Shown here: piece after piece, positions 11,231-23,924 of the stretch
How positions within the stretch are numbered: position 1 is the stretch's first letter
How the letters are laid out: each line of letters begins with the position of its first letter
Assembly: GCA_008828725.1 (NCBI GenBank)
Contig: MEHQ01001357.1
Coordinates: 169,492-233,491 of the forward strand
Source of the DNA: Saccharina japonica
Taxonomy: Eukaryota > Sar > Phaeophyceae > Laminariales > Laminariaceae
Reading direction: 5' to 3'
DNA length: 64,000 nt
Translations under genes and position numbers: made by a program
Notes under the pieces: model-generated
Told to the model about the DNA's origin: nothing
What the model saw: the letters and a program-made list of their open reading frames with translations, nothing else
Databases searched by the model: none

Positions 11231-13591
11231 TACCAGGTAAATCGAAATATGAGCGAGCGCCGTCGTAATTTCTAAGCTTGACAAATACATGGCGCTGAGT
11301 TATGGTTTCCTACCCGAATCATGGGTGCGGGCGAATGTAGGACTACATCCGAGGTTGGCAGTTGGCAGTCCAAGCGCCATTTTTTTACCAGGCTGTGAGA
11401 CGTCTTCGAGCTAGTTCGGAGGAGGTTTACCCATCGGCACACTGTTTCCTGCCCGTGCCTCACCTTGCTCACCCCTCCCGATTCTACCGGGGGCGGCCTC
11501 GGCCATGCTCACGCGGGGTCTCCTGGAGCGTGCTGTACTCGCGTTGTGTTTTGTTTTCACGCCTTTTTCACAGACTCGGCATGCTGTACTTTTTACTGTC
11601 CCGTGCAGGATACCTACATTGCGATCCCGAAGTGTCTACCCCATGCGCTCCTCAGGATCGAGTCGGGAGTTTTTCCCGCGAGGCGGTGAACACCTTTGGC
11701 CCCGATATGCACTGTACGTACTGCATTATTGTTATCCCGTGATCTACCACGCAAGATCCAAGATCGCGTTTTTTGTTGACGGCACTGGATTTCTATGATA
11801 TGGACGACGTACTGCCGATACACGTACCGGCAGTGTTGTGGACCAAAAGTAATAATGGCCCGATCGGTTTTTGTTGAAACTTAAAAACGAAACCGCACCG
11901 AAACCGAATCGAGCACACGTCTCGATCGCTTTCTCGGCGAAAACAGCCAAAAACAAATAGTGAGCTTTTCGATAGGTTACGTGTGCATACATTTGTATCA
12001 TATGACAACATGATCGTATTCTGGTGCCATGTGGTCTTCTTTCCGTATCTGCGCCTGCTGCGGAAGGCGGTAGAGGCAAACAAGACAGCGCTTTGAACAG
12101 AAAACTAATAAAATAGCTCGGTGCGCTTTTTTGTTTTGTCGAAAAGGTCCGTCGGTTCCGGTGGGTTTCTGGCAATTACATACGTATATATATGTCCTAG
12201 AATACATTTCGGCGTAGGGGGCAGAGAATATAAAATAATCGAATGAAACTGGATAGGTTTCCGGTTTCGACCGGCGTTTAGCAAATTAAGCCATTGGCCC
12301 GTAAAACATCGATTTCGGTCCGCGAAAACCGACCGAAAAGCTATTTGATTTTGGTTTGGAACACTGTGGACCGTACGACAGTATCAGACGAACACGGGGT
12401 TTCATATATACACTAAGCAGGTGAACCTCTCTGCCGATTCGTGCATGAGCGAGATACATCCCGCCCTTGAAACGACTACCCATGCGTTCTGGAGAAGCTG
12501 CCCGTGCCTAGAATATCTAACTAGGGATCACCCCGTTTTCTCCACGCTAACACGGGTTTGAATTTTCTGTACCGTACTGCCTGATTTGAGTGGCTGGCTG
12601 GATAAGGCCACGGTGGTTCTATAGCGTCCCCACGTCCCCGGACTTCCGGGTGCCTCTAACTTCAATGTAGTTTATCGGAATAGCATCGGCTCCACGGCTT
12701 TTTCACGCTGCGTTTGCATCTTGGGGTTGGTTCGTGCCTACCGGAGATTGGCGGTAACCCGAAAGGAGTTTATCACAATATCTCTCGCTTTTCTTGACGC
12801 AGGTTCTCAACAGAGGCTTACACCTCGACTCGGAGGTGCTGCAGTGGTCGAAATTGATCGACGTTTGGGGTGCACAAAAGGAGACAAAATAAAAAAAAAC
12901 ACAACTGAACGTTTGGACTTCACTTGTGGACAGCTACAGTTCCTAACAGCAAGCTAAAGCCCGCGAAATTGAGCGATACTTCTGATGGGATGTGGGAGGG
13001 AGTCGGGTGCACCAGACAGCAGCCATAGGCAGCCAGAAACTACACACAAGGTGTTTTCGTGTACTCGAAGTAACGAGGCGGTAGAAAGAAAAACTAAAAA
13101 AAACGCTAAAATGTTTCCTTTTACGCGCGGGGGCATAACACAACGGCCACATCACCGATGAAGAAATGGCCTTAGCTACAATATTGCTGTTCTCCAGGGG
13201 GACACCATATATATGGGGTTGACGTAGAAGATGCGGCGTCAAGAAAAACCACATTCCCATTGTAGGTATTAATAGTAAATTATTGGGCCCAAGAAAGGTC
13301 AATAAAGGGCGAAAAAGCTCTGGACTTTTGTTTAGTAGTATCAATTGTTGTAGAACTTTGAAATACAAATGTTTTGTGCTAATCCCTTGCTCTATTTCCG
13401 AATCGTGTGTACATGTCGCCGAAATGCCTACGCGCGCCTGCTTGACAACACTTTCCTGCTGGAACAAACGTCCCGTTGATTCGTTGGTCGTGGCTGTGCC
13501 CAAACGACTTGTGCCGTTGAATCAGGTTGTAATGAAGCTCTCGCCGGATAGCGTCGTCGCCGTAGGGAATAATATGCACCGATGGTCCCAG
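11231..13591 (+). other. Region upstream of the resolved GT47 exons; 5' exons probably here but unresolved
   Basis: A GT47 protein normally has a signal anchor and 200 or more residues before the motif that opens the first resolved exon, so 5' exons are expected in this ~2.4 kb. Candidate acceptors exist, for example the pyrimidine-rich TTTTCTTGACGCAG at about 12790-12803, followed by an open plus-strand frame. No exostosin motif could be read with confidence. Overlapping minus-strand frames at 12943-13503 are taken as shadows. Confidence 0.35.
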
Positions 13592-16500
13592 GGAGGAGGG
13601 GAGTATGCCGAGCATATTTCCCGCAGTAGGTGAGCATAGCGGGTGTAGCAGCATACAGGCGTACACGTCGTACCAACGCGGCGGGGGCGGAGTGGCCACT
13701 GTAGGAATCGCCATGACAGCGGGGCCCTTCCTAGCTCCGGCGCAGGCGTTGCTCACGTTTTTTGTCTTGTGGTTGTGTTCGGTTGATCGAGCAAATGCCA
13801 TGTTTGGGTAGGGTCGAGAACTCGTTCTAAGCTCGTCGCACTTCGCTTGGCATAACAGCGAGTACACCTCTATCACCTATATTATTTTTATTGTTTTTAG
13901 TCATTCGGGTGTGTGCTTGCTTGTTGTTACTGGCTGGGTTGTGTACTCACAATAGGTTTTGCACAGGCTGTCTTCCTCCGCGTTTATTTTCACGGAGATA
14001 TCTACTCGTGTGACGTTGGCATCCTTGATACAGCCGAAGAAAAGTGTATCTCCTTGTCACTCTTCGCCCGTATCATTTTTAACCTTGGCTTATTCCCTCT
14101 AGTGCACTCTGGTGGGGGGTATATTGTGTTGTGTTAAATCCCGTACCGACGGACCTGACAAACGACACATTGCCTTCCCTTGTAATGTATGTATGGTGAT
14201 GCTCCAAATGGGCATCGAATGCACGACACACTCAACCACGATTTATCATCTTCCGTTGCGCCTTTTGAACATTGTGAAAGCAGGTTTTGCTTTTGCCCGA
14301 GAGGGGACACAATTTCCAGCCGCCGCATCTTCGACGCTGTCGCGGCCGGGTGTATACCGGTAATCACAACTGAGGAAGTCGAAGCCCTTCCCTTCATACG
14401 GTAAGGAGTCGCGCAGCCGCAGCTATCTCCAGAGCTATTTAGCCCATATTTTGGTTTCGGTGGTGGCAGCGATGGTACGGCAGCCGTGCCCGGAATAGAG
14501 TGCCATGATGGCTAACGAAGTTTGTTTCATTGTGCGTGTGTGGCGCTGCCGTCGTCGTCGGGCATTGCGTCGTAACGTTCTCACCACAGGTGTGGCTACC
14601 GCAGTAGTTGTCACACCAAACGAGCCATTGGAAAGGCTTTTCGTGCTGCTTGGTTCGATGCCTTGTGCTCTTAGATCACGACATGATACTTTTCGTTCGA
14701 TGCGGACAGTTCTACATGGGTGTTGCCTCTCAGGCCGGAACTGACCGTCTGCTGGTTTCGAGCACCCTCCACTGGACAGCAAACGTTCTACGCCCAGACT
14801 GAGGGCGGTGATATATAAGATACCTTGTCCTACCAAATTTATAATTGGGAATAGTAATGGATACCTGGTAGGCGGTTCCACATGTCCGCAGGCAATGGCC
14901 GTTTTTCCGCCGCCCCCCTTCACCATCTGGCGAGTGATTACGTACTACGCCATCCAGTGCCCGCATATACTCGGGAACATGGTTGTGTTCGTCGATTTTC
15001 GACGACGTAGTACACGAGATAATGTGAGTGGATTCAGGCGTGGTCTAGGTTGCTAGGTTGCCCGTGCCCAAACCACTCGCCAAAACTTCAGAGACCGGCC
15101 ATGATTTCAACCTCACATAGTACAAGGTGTGGGCGAGTTCAACCTTCTCAAATGGAAACTGACGGCTGACGCCTAGTCTGATATGTGGCGCCTGCAGACA
15201 TACCTTAATGTGTGCCAGCAGCTGCATCGGTGGCATCCCTCGCTATGCAACGTCTCGCGCTACGCCAAGGATGATTATCACTCTGGCATCACGATATTGT
15301 ACAGTGGCGGCAGGCGTCGGCGTTTGGCCGGGAAGTGCCTGTATCTAGACGCGGTTTGTGATCGACCTCATCAAACGCGAACCACTAACTGGTTCAGTCT
15401 ATTCGGTTAGATCGTCAGAACTGCTGGACGAAGTTCGGAATTTTGAACGCGGAGCCCCCGCGGCATCGTCTTTTTCATCACTGAAGCCACGAGACCGCTT
15501 GTCGACGAAACCGGATTAACTTCAACGAGCAGTGGGTATACCAAATTATGCGCGCCGTAATAACAAAGGCGAGCACAGGGGGGAGAAAATACAGGGCATT
15601 ACTTGTGAGCCACCATTCGTGAGTAACTCCTTCCCAGAAATTCCCTGGAAACTGAAAATGGCGATTCAGCCAGAGAAATATCAGTTGGCCAGGAACTGGC
15701 AGGGTGTGATTCTCGTTCCTGACAATTGTTGTTTTACGGTCGACTTCCATAGGGCTGGGCTAAACTACTCCGAATTTGCTGTGGTGGCCGATTATGGAAG
15801 CTTCAGATCCACTGGGAGAGTTGAAGACATCGTGATGGATCTCTCCTCCAGGTGATATACACGTTCGGCTTTTGGAGGAACGTCGTTGGCTCCTGTATAC
15901 ATCACTATAGTGATTTGATTTAGTTCTACATAATTAGTTTGATGGGTGACTGGTAGGTGATCACTCAGGTCAATTCGACCAACCAGTTTGGCTTACAAGG
16001 ATTGCTCGTTGAGTGGCCTTTCTTTCTAAGATTCATGATTGATTGATTGGCGTATCTAACTAATAAGTTTTACTGTTTTTTTTACTGATTATAATGTTCT
16101 GGCTAATCGGCAGTTGGGTGATCGATCGGTTAGGCGTGGGCTGATCGCTATAGCAGTTGAGTGTTCAGTCAGTTCGAACAGATCGAAGATGTTTCGCCCG
16201 ATTGTTGAGCGTGATGGTTCAGGCGCATTGCCCATTTTCCATCCCCACCATGATCGCACACTCACATCGACAATTCTCAAATGTTTTTCTCGCACGAGTG
16301 TCTAATGGTGTTCCTTGTATGGCAGAGATCGGGCACAATAACCACACCACATACGGTAACTGACGGGTCAGTTGGATTACATCCGCGCTTCGCGTACTGC
16401 TCATTCGTGAAGTTGAGTTCTGGCCATGTTTATCGAATTATAAAACGTGCACGTGACATGAACAGATCGGATGAGCAGCTGCAATCACTCCGCGAAGGTC

Positions 16501-16841
16501 TCGTGCGGGGTCGAGCCTCGCTCACATACGGAAAGACCAAAGGGGGGACCCTTGCCGACATGGAACCTTTCCACGACACGGCCTCAAGATTCCTGCAAGA
16601 GGTACGCTTATTCCCTGGACCACACCACGTAGACCCAGCATATGCATTTGTAGTGTCCCTATTTAATGCGTGGGTGCGTGGGTGCGCTGTGTTTGTTGTT
16701 AACGGTATTTCCACGCATAGGTGGGTATTGTGCCTGTGAGTCTCTTAACACTAACCCGTGCACGTTTGTGTCTCACCCTAGCAGCATGGTATTGCTCTTT
16801 CGCAGGTGCACACATACCAAAGGCCAGCCTTGTGTTGTTAG
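13592..16841 (+). CDS. GT47 (exostosin-family) glycosyltransferase, C-terminal exons
   Basis: Five exons join in phase: 13592-13629, 14284-14400, 15753-15851, 16466-16601 and 16806-16841 (stop TAG). The first junction recreates EYAEHISRSR-FCFCPRGD, the second EALPFIR-AGLNYSEFAVVAD, the third DIVMDLSSR-SDEQLQSLREGL. Introns start with GTGAGC, GTAAGG, GTGATA and GTACGC and end in CAG or TAG. The order FCFCPRGDTISSRRIFDA, AAGCIPVI, LPF.., NYSEFAVV, then a helix around LQSLREGL is the exostosin C-terminal (sugar-nucleotide binding) half of GT47. Such enzymes are Golgi type II membrane glycosyltransferases that build wall or matrix polysaccharides. The N-terminal half is unresolved upstream. The tiny last exon is the weakest call. 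The sulfotransferase gene follows on the same strand. Donor sugar and acceptor cannot be told. Confidence 0.75.
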
Positions 16842-18658
16842 CTCATATTCCCAGCTATACATTTCGTAAGATAGGTTAGGGGTGACACGTTTAGACAATC
16901 TCGTGCGACCGAGATGTTGAGGGGCGTACAGAAATCAACGGGGTTGCCCGCTATTTAAAGCTCGATTTACCAACGTCGACGATCTGCTTCGACGCTTCTC
17001 TCTTGTGAATCAGAAACTACCATGGCCACTGGTCAACGCTTTTAGTTGTAGAAATGTTTACACTTCGCCAACCGTTTTGAAGCGGTCATCAGGGCTTTCC
17101 AGCATTTGATTTCTCTCGGGACCCTTTGCTATGGAGAATGAAGGGTTAGGGTGTTCATTCGACTGGCAATGATCAGGGTAGTCCGACACACGCTACTATA
17201 CAGTACCTACAAACATACTTTTAGTTACTTTTCGTGCACATTTATTGCGCTCAAGACATTCCGTTGGAGGCCACCCGCCTTGGACTCTCGTCCTGTTATT
17301 GAAGCTTGCACCTCGTTCGGCAGTTTTCATAGGGTTCGCGTTTTCCTCCCCTCTTTTGCCTCCGTTCTGGATCCAAACATTGAATATCATCGGCACCCAG
17401 GTTCACATTCTGTTGGACAATGGGGGTCTGTGGAACTGTCCGTCGTCTCATATTACTGAGCGCATGCTCGCTCCGAGAACGCTGACGGAGTTCCCCCCCA
17501 ACGAAAACGAAAGGTAGGGAACCGCGTGCGTATGGGTGTCTTGATACAGGGAACGTGGTGGTTCCGCTTATGCCAATACGGAGAGCGTCGTCATTTCTCC
17601 TCGCCAACTGTTGGTAGGGATACATGCATACGGCTCCTCCTTGGTAATCCCTCCAACCTTACGGGCATTCAACCTATCGGGATATTCGTTACGGTATCAG
17701 TGGTTGCCTCGAGCACACATCCGGGCAGGGGTGTAGGTTTTAACGCCCCCGCCAGCTACGATATCAGCCTTTCCTCGAGGTACATGCGGGCGAAGGGGGT
17801 AGGGGTACCGCTAGCTGTTTCTTTATCGGCAACTGAGCAATACCCGATCGGCGTTGTTCGCTTAAAATACAGAGTGATTAGTTGACTGGGGCATCTAGCA
17901 TTTCGCGGGAACGGGGCGTGTATCAGCCAACGACTGTGGCCTCGTTGTTGTATGAGGCAGGCGTAGTGAAGTATGCCAATCCAAGGCTGGCAGCACAGTC
18001 TCGAAACCTTCGCCCGCACACGCTGGTTATCCGTGTCAACGTAGGCGGGGTGTGTTGGGCTGAACGTTTCTTGACGAACGGGGCTACTCAACTGAGGTAC
18101 TACCCAACCTACCATGGTATGTAACATAATTGGTACTGTACAGTAATAAGCCTTCGTTTTTGCCTACTGTAGTACACGGAATCGTTCGTCGGGTTACCCC
18201 TGTCACGTTCGATGCCGATGTTTGGCTTCGGCGAATAGCAGGTCGTGTTGGCTCCTTGGGACCACGTTTCAATTACCTCCTCCGCCGTGGGAGGATTCAC
18301 TACCAAACCTGCAGACCACGCGATCGTACTCGACGGTTCCATACCAAAGTGCAGAAAACACATAAGTTGTCATCGTCTCTGTCAACGTCTGCGGCCAAAA
18401 GGCTTGCACAAGCGACGCGTGAGCCGAAATCTAGCCGTTGCGATGTCCGTTCAGGGTGTCATGTCACGCGATTGGCAATTGAGCGTTCTGGGTGACACCG
18501 CTGTAGGAGACGACTGGTATCGAACATGGAGGGTAGGTCCAATGTGAAATCGGGAGTCAAGCATGATAAGTGTTGACATCCGCTTCTGTCTTGTGTTTCG
18601 CCCGTCCTTTTACCCACCCCTGAATCATGCTTCTTGACCTTTGCTCCGGGTCAAGCAG
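16842..18658 (+). other. Intergenic region and possible 5' exons of the sulfotransferase gene
   Basis: Between the GT47 stop and the first secure sulfotransferase exon. Two open segments splice in phase: one ending at 18116 before GTATGT, and 18173-18491 after the acceptor TTTTTGCCTACTGTAG. The latter leaves two bases that complete a codon at 18659. Another possible exon ends at about 17513 before GTAGGG. The encoded sequence matches no family I know. A promoter could not be placed. Confidence 0.3.
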
Positions 18659-20878
18659 GAGCCAATGGCTGCATGAATCGGAAACGATAGTGATCGTGGA
18701 GCAGTCGCTGCTGTTCTGCGCCCCGCCCAACACCGGCTCGATGCAGTTCAGGATGCTCGCCAAGCGCATGAAGGTGATATTTTTGTTGTTGCTGTTGTTG
18801 TTGTTGTTGTTGTTGTCCGCCGAAGGAAGGGCGTATCGAGCAGGTTGATCGAGAAACCGGAGATCAAGAAGCCGCTTGTCGGGTAGGCCGTTGTGTAGCT
18901 CATGTCCGAAGATTTCCTCGTCCGCGTGTGATCGCTTGAAGAAGAAGGGTCGGTATCGTCCGTATGCGACCGACGCGAGCTTGTAGCTCAAGTTGGCACA
19001 CTTTATATTGAATTATTGGTGTAGCACGTTTGCTTCGATCGCCTCACTTGGCCTCGTGGGCGCACCGTGTACAGAACAATGTAGACAGTCCAGGTGGTGC
19101 GCGGTCTGACATCGGTGGACAACACATGACACTCGTGCGGGCTCAGTATATGCCATGTCAAAGCCCCGGTGCACTCAAACTGACCCCCCGCCCCCTACGT
19201 ACCCCAATTTTTCCTTGTTTCGTCTTTGCCCGGCCCGATTCGAAACCATCTACCGCTCATGCTGCGTTTACAACATGCTACAGGGCGTCGATCACTGGTC
19301 GGAATCGAACGTCCAGTCGTTGCTCTTCGACGCTGTGGATTCGAAGCTTCCTCTCTTAGACTTGACCAACAAACGTCTGCTGGAAGCAATTTACAGAGAG
19401 AACGGTAGCGGTTGGATCAAGATCGGGGTCGTCCGGGACCCGGTGACGCGCCTTCTATCGGCGTACCTTGACCTCGTTCGCACGTGGCCTTCCAGGTGGA
19501 AAAAGTCATCTCACGATGACGGCTCACCCCCGGCGCATCGTGGACTGTGGGCCGACGATGGCTGGGAGTGGTTCGACACCACCACAAGGCACCGAAGGTT
19601 GGCGGGGGGTGATGGTGAACAGGCCCAACCGCACCAAGGCGAGCACCAAACACCGCTAATGTGGGGTGATGGCAGGGAAGGGGTCAGCCCGGACAGCCGC
19701 AATGGCTCGAGATTGCTACAGGATGCAGCTGTTCCTCCTGTTCCGACCTTCAAAGAGGTTCTGAATATGCTGGAGAATCATTTAATGGCGGCACCGTCAG
19801 CGTTCAGGCCGGCTTCTAGTCTTTGCGGCATGGGGCTGTCGCCGTTCGACACCATCATCCCTTTCGAGACTTTGCAGGTGTGTATTGGGTCATTTAGACA
19901 TGGGTATGCCATATCTATCACAGCATATTCCCGGAAAGTGGTGTTTTGTCTAATGACAGTGCCATTCAGCACCCATCCGTGTATCACGGACGGTCCACGT
20001 GCCTGACCCCTTTCAGGCCGTACACGGCTTGTTTCCGGTATTGAGAGCAAGCTTGATGGAGTCAGCCTCCCACGTCGGGTGGTGGCTCGAGTCTGGCGTT
20101 TTGTTGTACCCACTTATGTACCGTACGCCGGAGTATGCCCGTGCTCAATGTGCGCAAAGTACAGATATTTGTGTGCAAAACTGGTTGTCAGTTGTGGTTT
20201 TCCCTTCTTGTCGTAGATGTGTGCAGCGTCCATCACACTGGGCGCCTGTTCTATAGATGCAGTTGAAAGCGTACGGACATCGATAGAAAAAACCCCAAGG
20301 TTTGCCACAAACATATTTTGCAGCTCCCTGGCTGGCATGCACCATACGCATCCTTCAAATCCCAGCCATAATATTTAGAAAGTCGCGCTGCACGAAACAT
20401 TATGTGCTTGCATGTAGGTACCGGTAGGGTGCTAAGTCTAAGCGCTCAAGAAATTCACGTACGTTGAACCCATTCCACTACCCCACAGAAAACATCGAGA
20501 AAGGTACTCCAGTCTTTACCCAGCGATATCTGGCGCGATTTCGGGGAGTCGGGTTGGGGTCCCCACGGCACGCACGCCTTCATGGAATTCGACTACGGGA
20601 CCGTTGCGAGGCACCACCCGTACGCCGACCAAGACATCGATGGGAACCAGGCCGTAGGAGGGGAGAAAAATGAGGATGCAAGCGGTCGACCAACTTCCCC
20701 GACCGTCTCATTCGGCAGTGGACACTTGTTCTCGGACGGGTCGTGCACATGGACCGAGTTCTACACCGACCAAACGATACTTGAAAAGGTCGGTGGCCTG
20801 TACAGCCAAGACTTCGACTTGTTTGGATGGTACGATCTCCACGCATGGAAGGAGAGACTGGAGGCGTGCTTGAAATGA
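18659..20878 (+). CDS. Carbohydrate sulfotransferase (PAPS-dependent, Sulfotransfer_2-like)
   Basis: Three exons join in phase 0: 18659-18773, 19284-19877 and 20489-20878 (stop TGA), about 365 codons plus unresolved 5' sequence. Exon 1 carries the 5'-phosphosulfate-binding loop LLFCAPPNTGSMQFRML. Exon 2 carries the 3'-phosphate-binding motif VVRDPVTRLLSAYLD and then CGMGLSPFDTIIPFETLQ. Exon 3 ends with YSQDFDLFGWYDLHAW, the usual C-terminal Y..DF.LF block. Members move sulfate from PAPS to polysaccharide hydroxyls in the Golgi lumen. Residues of exon 2 from about 19495 to 19735 (GDGEQAQPHQGEHQTP region) form a low-complexity insert between conserved blocks. The loop has Asn where the family normally has Lys, which may weaken PAPS binding. 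Intron 1 contains a (TTG)n tract. Acceptors at 18655, 18658 and 18661 share one phase, so the first exon start is approximate. Confidence 0.8.
18782..18817. repeat. (TTG)n microsatellite in intron 1 of the sulfotransferase gene
   Basis: TTGTTGTTGCTGTTG-type run beginning 8 bases after the donor GTGATAT. The same trinucleotide recurs in dispersed repeats of the window. Confidence 0.9.
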
Positions 20879-23110
20879 TGTTGGGGACGCATGTGTTTTT
20901 GCGTTGATGTGTTGGCCTCGTCATCGTTGCAAGGGATACATGCACCCGGAGCCTTCGAGCGCCAGCTATTTGTGTTTGGCAAGTTGTTGTAAGTGGGCAC
21001 GAGAAAATTTATGTTGTCATGTTGGTCGAAGACGGTCGGGAAAACGTCGCTTGCGCGTGTGTGCAGTTGCTAACTCATAGTTCGTGATTTTGTACACCTC
21101 GATAAGTATTGTTTTCATACCATGTAGATATTTAGCGCTTGCGGCCAGACAGGAGGAATCTGGTTGCACATTTCACAATACCCCAATTAGAATGGCGGCG
21201 GTGGGGGCTGTACTCGGTTGTTGCTTTTCTTAGTCATGTGGCCATTGACCATGCATCCCTTTCGAGACGGAGCACTGGGGGAGCCCCTCTGGATGAGTCG
21301 CGTACGATCTGGGGTGCGACGTTCAGTCGTGCCAATTCCCTGCACTGACTCGAACTCGGATCAAGTATAGGTTGTTTAATATTTTGTTTTTGAGGAATAC
21401 CCTCCGGCAAACGTATTTGTTTGATGGCGCATGCTCCTTCTCCTTAGGAAGACGAACAGCATAGCCAGCGCGATATTAGATGGATGGTCTTGCGCTGAGT
21501 CAAATAGTGGACTTGCTTTCGTTATTTGCGAGGGATATTCCGATATGAACCGCCATGCTTAATGCAATCCGCAGCCCATGAATGGGGAGGAAGTGCGGGC
21601 AACACCGGCATATGTCAATCCCGCACAATAGCGTACGGTGGTAATGTGTAGACATCGTGTCGCCCTTACTAGCTCTGAAATATATGCTTGCCAGTTAGGT
21701 GACAAGCACTGTACCTGTGTTGTGATCACGCTTCAACGAATCATCGCCGTACCTGGTATGACATGTCCGCGCGCGAGAAACACGGCCAATGCGGCCTTCT
21801 GGGGCTTGTATGAATGAGTTTTGCCCAAAACGGAGGGATACACGGGTGTATGGCTGACCACACACCGAGTGCTAGCGACGCGCAATGAGTCCAGTTTGAT
21901 GCACCCGGCGTTGGAAGAACGGGGAATGTAGGTTAGTCATTGAAATTCGTGCCTAGCCGTCAAGAGTTCGTCAAGCTCTACTACTGTAGATAGAATAGGC
22001 TATATTTGAAATGCCCGCAATTGATGAAGAACGGCGAGATAGCTTTTGAAACGTGCATTAGGAGGGCGTTACGTTTGGTTCTAGGAACAAGCGTTTGTCT
22101 TTTGTTTGTAACTGGGTCGATGGTTATTCGACAGGAACCATTGATGAGAGCCCACGTCTCCTGCCCCCCAGAGTATTAGAACTTTCCCTCCTCGTCATTG
22201 CCGAATGTCAGGTTATGATGTGAGAGTTCGTGTCGTGTGGTGTGTGCTATATGGTGTCTGATACCGTCTGTCTCAGGGTCCAGCGCCACAGCACTGCTGC
22301 TGTTGCTGTTTCGCTGTAGCTGCTGCTGCTGCTGTTGCAGCGTTGCTGCACGTTGATTTTAGCCAAGGAGTTTACACCTCGAATATCAAGGCGAGAACGT
22401 CACCATAACCGATAGCGGTATGTACTTGTGCAGGGTTTGCATGCACAACAAGAAGGGCGGGTCTATCGGTCTGAGTTGGGACGGCTGAACCCAGTACACA
22501 AAGTGGTGTACGGGGGTTCGAAACAGAGAGACACATAAGCCCCAGAAAATAAAAAATACAAAATTAATTAAAAAAAGGAGGAAGGGACGAGCCTCAAGTC
22601 GACGGGCGGGGACGCAACAGGCGAGGCCCGTAAGGCACATTTTGGGGCACCAGTGGTAGAAACGACCTACAATAGGCGCAGTCTGGCTGGTTCGGGGGTT
22701 GACGGGTACGAACATGACGAGCGCATACTGGCGAATATAAAAAAAACTTGACTGTGGCTTCATTTGCCTGCAGGAAACTGGGAGATCCGGCAGTACGACA
22801 TTCAGGGCGGAGGGGTGTCTGGTGTTTTCTCAGGACAGGAGAAACCAGCAGCCAATATCAAAGGTTGTTCGTAGTTGGTCTGGCAGTGAAGGAGTAGATC
22901 TATCGTAACTCTGTATAACTCACCAAATTATTGACGAGTTGCTTGCATCCATGCGCCTCGGGTTGGCCTGGGCATGCGAGGCAGTTCATTTCGTCGTTGC
23001 GTACACTGCAACTGATTGTACCACGGGCGCCAAACTGAAAATATATGTTTTCTGGCAAACATAGGAATACGTGGTCGAACAGATCCCAACGAAAGACTGC
23101 CATTTTTGAC
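20879..23110. other. Intergenic, no recognisable gene
   Basis: Sequence of ordinary complexity with no open frame I can defend. A CTG-rich patch lies at 22292-22345. A minus-strand 125-codon frame at 22386-22763 crosses poly-A and CA-rich sequence and has no family signature. Confidence 0.5.
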
Positions 23111-23112
23111 TC

Positions 23113-23500
23113 GTGGATAATAATGCAGGAACTGGTCGGAGGGCGGAAGGGTACGGTTACGATGAAGGTAGATTGCTTGGAGAATACGAGCGTTATGCCC
23201 CGAACGGCAATGACGAGCGACTTCTGTCGTTCGCTACTGCACCCGACCCACGTTTTCTCTCGCCAACGCGTTTTACATACAATACGCACGACGACACCCT
23301 GCACGGATCGACTACGCCCACACCGACAAGCTCATCCACGTACAGTACCGCATGTTAAATGCATCCCACCGCCTTCGCCACCAGCTAAGGCTGACCGAGA
23401 CCACACCATCGTGTACAGTACACCACCGTCCGCCCTACGGGCCACTTGCCGCGCAACAGTCAAATGCGAAAGGCGCGAGCGGATCCTGCTGCTGTACGCA
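23113..23500 (+). pseudogene. Decayed LINE endonuclease relic
   Basis: The plus strand carries an APE-endonuclease C-terminal pattern split over two frames: YAPNGNDERLLSFATAPD near 23193-23245 and PPAKADRDHTIVY near 23376-23415. These parallel the [14 protein letters not shown] and [13 protein letters not shown] stretches of LINE copies A-C. Here the catalytic Ser-Asp-His reads RDH, and at least one frameshift separates the pieces. It is an old copy of the same or a sister family. Confidence 0.6.
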
Positions 23501-23924
23501 GCGAGAGGTTTAGTGTCAGTGGGTGGGAGCCTGGTCCGCCATTCCGAAAGGGGTTGCGCGGTAAGCCTCTCTTCGCAGAGCCCGGATTTCAAGAGCTCCG
23601 ATACACATGAATCTATGAGTGCAGAGGTCCGACACACACCTGCCATGTATCCAACGCAGGTCTGTTTTTCGTGGGTAGATGCATCCTGCAGCCTGCCGCA
23701 GCACATTGTTTGCTTCTAGAGTGGTTCGCAGAGTCTAACTTTCGTCAAATGTGCCTTGCCAGTCCAGTCGAGGAGTAGTGGCCAGTCGCGTCCCCCCGCT
23801 AGACGTAGGAATACTCTACCGGTGCGAGTAACATGTAACCATATCAGACCAGACGTGATATTAAACAGCACCATGGCAGCAACCGGTTGGCATGATACTT
23901 TGGATTACAGGCACTATACTGTGA

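Noticed and set aside
12943-13503. 186-codon minus-strand frame
   Set aside because: Antisense to the expected 5' part of the GT47 gene, with no family motif.
13960-14085. Possible GT47 exon after TTTTGCACAG (FLRVYFHGDIYS)
   Set aside because: Including it breaks the phase and the motif continuity that exons 13592-13629 and 14284-14400 give when joined directly.
14435-14926. 163-codon minus-strand frame
   Set aside because: Falls in the large intron between GT47 exons 14284-14400 and 15753-15851; no motif, low-complexity Arg/Thr-rich part.
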